6,608 bases of DNA, from contig JBGTKH010000506.1 in assembly GCA_041744735.1 (NCBI GenBank), forward strand, positions 1 through 6,608. The letters are read 5' to 3'. Shown piece after piece: positions 1 through 5,289 of the stretch. The translations under genes and the position numbers were made by a program. This DNA is from JBGTKH01 sp041744735. Lineage in GTDB: Bacteria > Planctomycetota > Planctomycetia > Pirellulales > Pirellulaceae. The notes under the pieces are model-generated. The model saw only the letters and a program-made list of their open reading frames with translations, was not told the DNA's origin and did no database searches. Each line of letters opens with the position of its first letter. Position 1 is the first letter of the stretch.

Positions 1-567
1 GATCGACTGCGGTTGCCCAGCCCCAAAACGGAACATCACAACGGCGGCGCGTCGCGGCTGGTGCCGATCTTCCCAGAGTTGCGGCCGTTCCTTGACGCTG
101 CTTTCGAGCAAGCCGAGACGGGCAGCGTTTACGTTATCGCCCGCTACCGCGGCGCGAATGCAAACTTGCGTACGCAACTGCTGCGAATCATCGAACGGGC
201 TGGCGTCGAATCGTGGCCAAAACTGTTTCACAACATGCGGGCCAGCCGGCAGACGGAATTAACGGCTGATTTCCCTTTGCATGTCGTCTGCGAATGGATC
301 GGCAACAGCGCGGCGATTGCCGACAAGCACTATTTGCAAGTGACCGAAGACCACTTCCGCCAAGCGTCAAAAGGCGGCGCAAAATCCGGCGCAGTTGGTG
401 GCGAAATCGACGCAAAATCAGGCGCAGCACGCAACCGCACGGCATCGCGTAATAACGCACAAACCCCGGTCGGAAACGGGGTTATGCCATTGTGTGCGAT
501 ATCATACGATGCTGTACAAACGTATCTAGTACCCCCTAGGGGAGTCGAACCCCTGTTGCCGGACTGA
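1..567 (+). CDS. Tyrosine recombinase/phage-type integrase, C-terminal part (5' end outside window)
   Basis: The reading frame is open from base 1, so the gene begins left of the window; a TTG at 13 is internal, not a start. The 188 visible residues are the C-terminal catalytic half of a tyrosine recombinase, which cuts and rejoins DNA through a tyrosine-phosphate link. Counting from base 1, I see the beta-hairpin Lys (K9 in SPKTEHH), box II H77-N-M-R80, then WIGNS (99-103) and the likely nucleophile Y111 in DKHYLQVTEDHF. The usual second catalytic His after the Gly is Asn here (N102), which I recall as typical of planctomycete integrases. The catalytic fold ends near residue 120. The tail is low-complexity, with an AKSGA repeat, and its last 13 codons are read antisense through the 3' half of a tRNA gene, ending in VPPRGVEPLLPD. 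The tail may therefore be a by-product of the insertion site. The gene is probably the terminal gene of an element integrated at that tRNA. Confidence 0.85.
   Translation, partial: DRLRLPSPKTEHHNGGASRLVPIFPELRPFLDAAFEQAETGSVYVIARYRGANANLRTQLLRIIERAGVESWPKLFHNMRASRQTELTADFPLHVVCEWIGNSAAIADKHYLQVTEDHFRQASKGGAKSGAVGGEIDAKSGAARNRTASRNNAQTPVGNGVMPLCAISYDAVQTYLVPPRGVEPLLPD
530..567. other. Probable attachment-site side of an integrated element (tRNA 3' half)
   Basis: Integrases of this family commonly use the T arm and 3' end of a tRNA gene as attB, and the element carries a copy that restores the tRNA. Here the integrase gene abuts and overlaps the 3' half of tRNA-Glu, so the element/chromosome junction should lie within about 530-567, with the element to the left. 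The second att copy would lie outside the window, and I found no other copy of the T-arm sequence within it. The exact core cannot be set from one end. Confidence 0.4.
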
Positions 568-602
568 GAACCCGGAGTCCTAGGCCACTAGACGAAGGGG
601 GC
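530..602 (-). tRNA. tRNA-Glu (anticodon CTC)
   Basis: Read on the minus strand from 602, the 73 bases fold as a full cloverleaf and align closely with E. coli tRNA-Glu. The acceptor strand is GCCCCCT, followed by TC, then the D arm beginning GTCTAGTGG and ending AGGAC. The anticodon stem is CCGGG/TCCGG, with loop TTCTCAG. The T stem AGGGG/CCCCT encloses TTCGACT, and the 3' acceptor strand is AGGGGGT with discriminator A. Anticodon CTC lies at 566-568 and reads GAG codons. The first acceptor pair is G-U rather than Watson-Crick, and the encoded 3' end continues CTA, so CCA would have to be added after transcription. The integrase gene on the other strand overlaps the 3' half and stops in the anticodon. 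I saw no clear promoter in the 603-691 gap. Confidence 0.95.
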
Positions 603-682
603 GGGTTGGGTCACTTCACTGATCGGCTATGCCCGAACCGCGAATTCACTTTCGTAGTTTGATGTTGCTCGCGAACCTTGTC

Positions 683-708
683 AACACCCGCTCAAGGTGC
701 GGGCTGTT
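683..708 (-). terminator. Weak hairpin at the end of the kinase gene
   Basis: CCCGC (687-691) pairs with GCGGG (699-703), and the outer AACA/TGTT extends the stem across one bulged base. The kinase stop codon (692-694) sits in the loop. No T-run follows on the minus strand, so this would be at best a Rho-assisted or inefficient terminator, and it may be chance. Confidence 0.25.
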
Positions 709-2293
709 GGGGCGGCGGCGGTTCGGGAGGTGCGGGTTCGAAGTCGGGTTGCGGCGGTGTGTCGGCGGGCAGATATTCGCGCGCGATGCTTTCGATGGTC
801 GCTCGCATTTCGGGTTCTAACATGCCGCGCTCATCGATAATGCGGGGCAACAACTCCGCGACTTTCCCGCGCTCGCCCTGACGGTGATAGACGATGACTT
901 GCCCGGCCATGCCGAATGTGCGGAACTGGGTTTCCGTTTGTTCCAGACTGGCGAGTTCGTCGAAGATGACCAGGGCCTGGTCGAGGTCGTCGTCGCGCAG
1001 ATACAACTCCGCGAGTCGCTGTTTGGCAAGACGCGCGTAATATTTGTTTTGCAAGTCTTGCTCCGGCGGGAAGAATTCTTCAACGCTCTTCCAGGCCTGC
1101 TCGGTGTTCAGGAACGACGCATGGAAATATTGCAGCCGCGCGGATTCCATTTCTTCGATGGCCGGCAGTTCCGCCGGGTCGATGGCCAGCAGCGAATCGG
1201 GCCGGCGCGCCCAGGCCAGAACAGCACCCAGCAAAAAGGCGACGACCACCGCCAGACCGACGCGCAACAACGTGCGGTCGCGGCGGTAAATCTGCACGGC
1301 TTCGGTTTTCATCAGGGCGTCGAGTTGACTAGTTGCGGCCACACGCGCGTCGGCCAGGGCCAGCATTTCCGACGAAGACCATTCTTCTAAGCCGCTAGAC
1401 CAGTCCTGGTCCAAACCCGCGACCGGCAGCGCACGCAGATCGCGCAGCAACTCGACTGCGTTTTGATAACGATCGCCCGGATTCTTCTCCAGCATCTTGT
1501 GGACAATGCGGCACAGGCCGCCGGGCAAGTCCGGGCGTTGCTCTTCCAGACGCTGCGGCGCGGACTTCAGGTGTTGGACGGCAACGCTCAGCGCGGTCTC
1601 GCCTTCGAACGGCGCCCGCCCGGCGAGCACCTGATAACACGTGACGCCTAGGGAATAGATGTCGCTGCGCGGGTCGACAGCCCGGCCTTCGACCTGCTCG
1701 GGGCTCATGTACAGCGGCGTGCCCATCGTGATGCCGACCTGAGTCAGATCGACCTGATTGCCGTTGCCGGTCACGCGAGCCAAACCGAAATCGGCGACCT
1801 TCACTTCGCCGTTGGAAGCCAACATGATGTTTTCGGGCTTGATGTCGCGGTGAATGATCCCCTGCTGGCCGGCCTTGTGCAGCGCGGCGGCCACTTGCCG
1901 CATCACGTTCACCGCCAGCTTGGCATCTAACGGCCCGTGCCGAGTGAGCAATTGCTTCAGGTTCTGCCCCGACACGTACTCCTGGGCGATGAAGTGCACG
2001 CCGTCGACGCAGCCCACTTCGTAGATCTGCACGATGTTGGCCTGCACCAGCGCGGCCGCCGCTTGGGCTTCGTTGTGAAAACGGCGGACATACGTTTTGT
2101 CGCTGGCCAGGCTGCTCTTGAGCACCTTAAAAGCCACCTGCCGCCGCAACGACGCCTGTTCGGCCAGATACACCTCGGCCATTCCGCCGCGGCCCAACCG
2201 ACGCAGCAACTGGTAATCGCCCAGCTTTCGGCCGGACAAATCCGGCTCGTGCGCCGCCTTGATTTCCGTAGGTGTCGGTAGCTCGTCGGGCAT
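692..2293 (-). CDS. Transmembrane serine/threonine protein kinase with C-terminal helical (TPR-like) domain
   Basis: A 533-residue Hanks-type kinase, expected to phosphorylate Ser/Thr on unknown partners. Visible motifs are the Gly-rich loop LGRGGMAEV (33-41), ATP-binding K56 in VAFKVLK, a helix-C Glu near E75, the catalytic loop HRDIKPEN (148-155, D150), DFG (168-170), and GTPLYMSPEQ ending the activation segment (191-200). It is an RD kinase with all core residues present, so it should be active. A basic stretch (YRRDR) precedes one membrane span at about 345-361. The remaining 170 residues, likely outside the cytoplasm, are predicted helical and TPR-like (about 395-505), followed by a Pro-rich tail (512-533). 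I chose ATG 2293, which has GGA about ten bases upstream. An in-frame GTG at 2308 would add five residues but lies almost at the predicted transcription start. No PASTA or other recognisable sensor domain was seen. The gene upstream on the same strand is separated by a terminator, so this is probably monocistronic. Confidence 0.92.
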   Translation of the reverse strand: MPDELPTPTEIKAAHEPDLSGRKLGDYQLLRRLGRGGMAEVYLAEQASLRRQVAFKVLKSSLASDKTYVRRFHNEAQAAAALVQANIVQIYEVGCVDGVHFIAQEYVSGQNLKQLLTRHGPLDAKLAVNVMRQVAAALHKAGQQGIIHRDIKPENIMLASNGEVKVADFGLARVTGNGNQVDLTQVGITMGTPLYMSPEQVEGRAVDPRSDIYSLGVTCYQVLAGRAPFEGETALSVAVQHLKSAPQRLEEQRPDLPGGLCRIVHKMLEKNPGDRYQNAVELLRDLRALPVAGLDQDWSSGLEEWSSSEMLALADARVAATSQLDALMKTEAVQIYRRDRTLLRVGLAVVVAFLLGAVLAWARRPDSLLAIDPAELPAIEEMESARLQYFHASFLNTEQAWKSVEEFFPPEQDLQNKYYARLAKQRLAELYLRDDDLDQALVIFDELASLEQTETQFRTFGMAGQVIVYHRQGERGKVAELLPRIIDERGMLEPEMRATIESIAREYLPADTPPQPDFEPAPPEPPPPQQPAP

Positions 2294-2319
2294 GTGCGTG
2301 CATTCCACTATTCCATATT

Positions 2320-2348
2320 AGTATGGGAGGCGAGGGGAATGTTGACAA
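2320..2348 (-). promoter_or_regulatory. Candidate sigma-70-type promoter of the kinase gene
   Basis: On the minus strand TTGTCA (2343-2348, 5/6 to TTGACA) is followed after 17 bases by CATACT (2320-2325, 4/6 to TATAAT). Transcription would start near 2313, giving a leader of about 20 bases to ATG 2293. The spacing and position are good, but the -10 match is modest. Confidence 0.35.
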
Positions 2349-2363
2349 CACGTGCTGTTTGTG

Positions 2364-2444
2364 ATGGCGAGCGGTGGGCGTAAGTCCACTGAAACGGTGC
2401 CGATTTGCGTGACAACCAGTGGGATTACGCCCACCGCTCGCCAT
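2364..2444. repeat. Large inverted repeat, REP/BIME-like (28-base arms)
   Basis: The arms at 2364-2391 and 2417-2444 match at 26 of 28 positions, and their outer 20 bases are perfectly complementary; a 25-base spacer separates them. Each arm also holds its own small hairpin, for example GTGGGC-GTAA-GTCCAC at about 2374-2389. The structure is therefore two inverted copies of one hairpin unit, as in BIME elements. It lies between the terminator of the secreted-protein gene and the kinase promoter, in neither coding region. It could also form a long cruciform or RNA stem. Confidence 0.75.
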
Positions 2445-2454
2445 TCCACGGTGC

Positions 2455-2510
2455 AAAAACGCAGCGACGGACGTGGCCACGCGGAACTTGCCGTCTGCCA
2501 CGCCCGTCGC
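2455..2510 (-). terminator. Intrinsic terminator after the secreted-protein gene, possibly bidirectional
   Basis: GCGACGGACGTGGC (2464-2477) and GCCACGCCCGTCGC (2497-2510) pair over 14 positions, with one G-U on the minus-strand RNA and a 19-base loop. On the minus strand the stem is followed within four bases by TTTTT (2459-2455), the layout of a Rho-independent terminator, starting 24 bases beyond the stop at 2534. On the plus strand the same stem is followed directly by TTTT (2511-2514), so it could also stop transcripts from the other side. The loop is longer than usual. Confidence 0.6.
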
Positions 2511-2533
2511 TTTTACGAATACATCAACCGTTG

Positions 2534-3589
2534 CTAATCATCTTGCTCAGCCGGTTGTCGGCCGTCGTTGGGCTGCTGTGTGGGCGGCGCTGGAGCCACG
2601 TCTTGGTCTTCAGCAGCGGCCGGCTCGCGGCGAGTACGATCGCCTTCGAAGTTGCCGCGGAATTGCCCTTGAACATTCGCGTTATACTCGCCCTCGAATT
2701 CGTCCACGTAGTTCAACGGGCGAAACTGGGGGCGCGCTGTTGGATTCACAGCCTGACCCGCATGGGCGGCCGAAGAAAATCCGTTTTCAAAGTCGGCCTG
2801 CTGTGGCGCGTTGCCATGGAAAAATCGACCGCCGCCAAACGATTGTCCCGCAGCATCGGCGTTGAAGTCGCCGTACGTTGCACCGGGCGGCGGAAAGTTG
2901 GGAGCCTGCGGAGCCGCCGTCTGTCCATAAACCTGTCCGCCGAACTGTGCCTGTTGAGCCGCCGACACATCGTACTGCCGCGCGGCGCCGGCCTGCCAGC
3001 CAACGGTGTGTTGAATCTGATGATGGTGTTGCAGGCGGACTTCACGTTCCAGCGTGTCGGCTCGCAGCAGCATGTTCGTGTCGCCGTTGGCCAGCGCGAA
3101 GTCGCGGAGGCGATCGATTTCTGCCAGGCGACTCGCCAGGAACAGGTCGGCTTGCAACGCCGCGCGATAGCTCGGGTCCTGCATCTCGGCCCGCGTCCAT
3201 TCGGCGTTCCGCGGCGCATCCGCATGGTCGCCGCCCGCGTCTTCCGGCCGGTGGTATTGCGATCGCAACGCAGCCGAAGTTTCGCTCGAGCCCGACACGC
3301 GAGCTGCCCGCCGGCCGAGCGATGCGCGGATGTCGGCATTGGCGCCGACTCGAGCCGCATTGAAGTTGGGACCGACCACGCCGCGGCCGCCGACTTCCAC
3401 GTCACTTCGCAGATTCACGCCGGCGCGGCTCTGCAGTTGAGCGGCGCTGGGCACTGCTCCCGTGATGGCCGCATTGCCGTTTCCCAACACATTTAGATTT
3501 GTGGCACCGCCCAGCGGTCCTTGGCCAAACGCCGCCGACTGCCAAGTACAGCACAGAACTACAACACCAAACATGGCGAAACGTCGCAT
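2534..3589 (-). CDS. Secreted low-complexity Gln/Ala/Gly-rich protein of unknown function
   Basis: I do not recognise a family. The 351-residue product starts with a classical signal peptide: MRR, a hydrophobic core FAMFGVVVLCC (4-14), and a likely signal-peptidase I site AFG-QG after residue 22. The two Cys are not in a lipobox. The mature protein begins with a Gly/Asn/Ala-rich segment. A charged, probably helical middle (about 108-195) contains RAEMQDPSYRAALQADLF, an LASRLAEIDRLRDFA helix and a His-rich turn (QHHHQIQH). A long Gln/Gly/Phe/Asn-rich disordered region follows, and the tail is acidic. This suggests an exported periplasmic or surface protein with one helical module. I chose ATG 3589 because GGAGG lies five bases upstream; the in-frame ATG at 3601 has no such site and would add four residues before the signal. 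A promoter candidate lies upstream and a strong terminator downstream, so it is likely transcribed alone. Confidence 0.75.
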   Translation of the reverse strand: MRRFAMFGVVVLCCTWQSAAFGQGPLGGATNLNVLGNGNAAITGAVPSAAQLQSRAGVNLRSDVEVGGRGVVGPNFNAARVGANADIRASLGRRAARVSGSSETSAALRSQYHRPEDAGGDHADAPRNAEWTRAEMQDPSYRAALQADLFLASRLAEIDRLRDFALANGDTNMLLRADTLEREVRLQHHHQIQHTVGWQAGAARQYDVSAAQQAQFGGQVYGQTAAPQAPNFPPPGATYGDFNADAAGQSFGGGRFFHGNAPQQADFENGFSSAAHAGQAVNPTARPQFRPLNYVDEFEGEYNANVQGQFRGNFEGDRTRREPAAAEDQDVAPAPPTQQPNDGRQPAEQDD

Positions 3590-3594
3590 GATTG

Positions 3595-3599
3595 CCTCC
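3595..3599 (-). promoter_or_regulatory. Shine-Dalgarno site that fixes the start of the secreted-protein gene
   Basis: GGAGG on the minus strand stands five bases before ATG 3589. It overlaps the earlier in-frame ATG at 3601 (ATGGAGG), which argues that the downstream ATG is the start used. It is the clearest ribosome-binding site in the window. Confidence 0.7.
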
Positions 3600-3646
3600 A
3601 TGGATCCGAGAACTCGTGAAACAGAAAGGTGAAGACTGGCGGGCGA

Positions 3647-3674
3647 ATGGTACCTACTCGACTCACTGGGTCAA
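3647..3674 (-). promoter_or_regulatory. Candidate promoter of the secreted-protein gene
   Basis: Minus-strand TTGACC (3669-3674, 5/6) is followed after 16 bases by TACCAT (3647-3652, 4/6). A start near 3640 gives a leader of about 50 bases to ATG 3589. Supported only by consensus match and position. Confidence 0.35.
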
Positions 3675-3704
3675 TGTCAGTTCTCTTGAGTGAATTTCAA
3701 AACC

Positions 3705-3769
3705 GTAGCTGCACTCGCCAGAGTGCGGATGAATTCCGGTAAAACCCGCGTTCTGGCGAAGGCAGCCAC
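3705..3769. repeat. REP-like pair in inverted orientation (BIME-like), GTAG/GTGG heads
   Basis: The first unit, 3705-3728 on the plus strand, starts GTAG and contains hairpin GCACTC-GCCA-GAGTGC (3711-3726). The second unit, 3746-3769, reads on the minus strand as GTGG followed by a related hairpin, GCCTTC-GCCA-GAACGC. Aligned, the two match at 19 of 24 positions and share TCGCCAGA. The heads point outward, with 17 bases between the units. Several differences are in the stems, and the second stem has one mismatch. The pair is wholly intergenic, between divergent genes. Confidence 0.75.
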
Positions 3770-3822
3770 GCTCGATTTAGCCCTCTTTCACCGCGCGTGA
3801 CTTCGCTAGCGGCGCATTTCCG

Positions 3823-3851
3823 TTGACGCACTCGGCGTGTTCACGTACATA
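3823..3851 (+). promoter_or_regulatory. Weak promoter candidate upstream of the beta-barrel gene
   Basis: TTGACG (3823-3828, 5/6) is followed after 17 bases by TACATA (3846-3851, a poor -10). The position would give a leader of about 40 bases to ATG 3901. Low support. Confidence 0.22.
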
Positions 3852-3900
3852 CGACTTTCTCCCTTCCACTCTTCTGCGAATTCCTGCCGGGCAAGTGACG

Positions 3901-5289
3901 ATGCAAAGGATCAATCCCCGGACGCCGACGTCGTGGCTGCTCATCGCGTTTGCCGTAATGCCGATGTGCAGCTTGGTCGTGTGCCTCGCTGACCGCGAGG
4001 CCGTCGCTCAGGGCTCGCCGCCTCTAATTGGTTATCTGCAGTCAAGAATCGCCGCGAACCCGAACGATGCCAGTTCGTGGCGTATGCTGGGCCGGCTGTA
4101 TGCTCAGTCGGGCCAGAACGAAGCGGCGCTTCACGCGCTCGAGCGTGCGGTGTCAATCGACCCAGGCAGTGCCGCCGCGCATTTTGATTTCGCGTTCGTG
4201 CTGCGTAGCGTCAATCAACTGACCGATGCCGCCGATCACTTCACGCGAGCCACGGAACTGGCGCCAGACAGCGAGTACGCGCAGAAGGCTCGCGAACATT
4301 TGACCAGCCTTCCGCCGCCCCGACAGTCGCAGGTGATGCAGGCCGGCTATGAGATCAAACAGTTCGACGGCCTGGACCAGCGGGAACCGCTAGAGTTGCG
4401 AGAAACGCCGTCAGCCCAAGCGTTGCAATCGCTAAGCTTTCGAATCGAAGGCGGGGCGCTGTACAACACGAACGTGGCGCTCACGCCGACGTCTCGCGGC
4501 TTCTTCACTGACGAAGCCGCGAGCGTTCAGGGATTCTTGAATCCGGACCTGGAATACCGCTTAGTAAACGGCGACATGTGGCGAGCGGGCCCGACGTTCG
4601 TGGCCTATCTTAACGTGAATGAGAACGCTTTTAGCCACCTGAATTTGCAGAGCTACCAGCCTGGCTTGTTCGTCGAGCGGACGGTGCCGCTGGCCACCTC
4701 AATCTTGGTGCCGCGCCTCCAGTACACGTTCACACACGACGAATTCGCGGAACTCACGTTTGGCAATCGCCATGCGTTGACGCTTTCGGCGACCAGCCTC
4801 TGGGATTGCGGCGACACGACGTTTGTGTATTGGTCGGGCGACTATACAAACTTCGCCGACGACGGCAGCAACCCCGTGACCAGTTCGCGCGACGGCTGGA
4901 CCAACACGGCCGGTGCCAGTCACACGCATTACATGGGTTTGCGCTTCTTGAGCACACTGACCGGCGGCACCGACCTTCAGTATGCCGACACCGACGGCAC
5001 GGACTTCGCATTTATGGGCGTGTCGCTGTACGCCTCGGCCGAAGTGCCGCTGGCCGAAACCTGGTCCGCCACGCTCGACGGAAGCTGGGGCTATCGCGAT
5101 TACTTCCGTTCGGACCTCGTGCCATCGCGCAACGAACACATATGGGGCGCCGGGGCGCGGCTTCGCAAACGATTCAACCTGCATTGGTCGCTGGCCGCGG
5201 TCTTTAACTACAACCGCTTCGATTCGGCCAACGAGTTCTTCAATGCGCAACGCTTTCTGACCGGATTGGTCACGACGTTCGAGTATTAG
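3901..5289 (+). CDS. Exported TPR and C-terminal beta-barrel protein, probable outer-membrane protein
   Basis: A 462-residue protein with three parts. A signal peptide has a basic N-terminus, hydrophobic core WLLIAFAVMPMCSLVVCLA (12-30) and probable cleavage at AVA-QG after residue 36. Two TPR repeats follow at about 58-91 and 92-125, each ending in a DPGSA/APDSE turn. From about 175 to the end there are alternating aromatic/polar strands with Asp/Asn/Gly turns, ending in LTGLVTTFEY; a terminal aromatic residue is the usual beta-signal for outer-membrane insertion by Bam. TPR followed by a barrel is the plan of Slam (DUF560) proteins and, at larger size, of PgaA/BcsC/PelB-type exporters. At about 290 residues the barrel is in the Slam range, but I cannot assign the family. 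ATG 3901 was chosen because it starts the signal peptide; no strong Shine-Dalgarno site precedes it. The stop overlaps the stop of the convergent larE-type gene. Export of a surface protein or polysaccharide is an inference. Confidence 0.8.
   Translation: MQRINPRTPTSWLLIAFAVMPMCSLVVCLADREAVAQGSPPLIGYLQSRIAANPNDASSWRMLGRLYAQSGQNEAALHALERAVSIDPGSAAAHFDFAFVLRSVNQLTDAADHFTRATELAPDSEYAQKAREHLTSLPPPRQSQVMQAGYEIKQFDGLDQREPLELRETPSAQALQSLSFRIEGGALYNTNVALTPTSRGFFTDEAASVQGFLNPDLEYRLVNGDMWRAGPTFVAYLNVNENAFSHLNLQSYQPGLFVERTVPLATSILVPRLQYTFTHDEFAELTFGNRHALTLSATSLWDCGDTTFVYWSGDYTNFADDGSNPVTSSRDGWTNTAGASHTHYMGLRFLSTLTGGTDLQYADTDGTDFAFMGVSLYASAEVPLAETWSATLDGSWGYRDYFRSDLVPSRNEHIWGAGARLRKRFNLHWSLAAVFNYNRFDSANEFFNAQRFLTGLVTTFEY

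Larger units (their letters stand above)
3602..3900. other. Divergent intergenic region between the secreted-protein and beta-barrel genes
   Basis: About 300 bases without a convincing gene. It holds a promoter candidate for each flanking gene and the REP-like pair at 3705-3769. The plus-strand reading frame of the beta-barrel gene is open back to a TTG at 3823, but those 26 codons precede a complete signal peptide and overlap a promoter-like site, so I treat them as untranslated. Confidence 0.6.

Noticed and set aside
462..483. Hairpin AACCCCG/CGGGGTT inside the integrase tail as a terminator
   Set aside because: The stem is only seven pairs, no T-run follows, and the integrase frame reads through it.
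884..1390. Open frame opposite the kinase gene
   Set aside because: Antisense shadow of a gene with all kinase motifs in place.
2405..3496. Long plus-strand open frame opposite the secreted-protein gene
   Set aside because: It is Arg/Ala/Val-rich composition typical of an antisense shadow, spans the terminator stem, and has no domain or ribosome-binding site; the minus-strand gene has both a signal peptide and GGAGG.
3550..3553. Lipobox at the two Cys of the secreted protein's signal peptide
   Set aside because: The residue before each Cys is Leu or Cys, not Gly/Ala/Ser, and a good AFG-QG signal-peptidase I site follows.
3823..3900. TTG start adding 26 residues to the beta-barrel protein
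   Set aside because: The complete signal peptide begins at ATG 3901, and the TTG lies in a promoter-like TTGACG.
4699..5250. Minus-strand open frame inside the beta-barrel gene
   Set aside because: Valine/glycine/arginine-rich shadow with no recognisable domain, lying wholly inside the exported protein gene.
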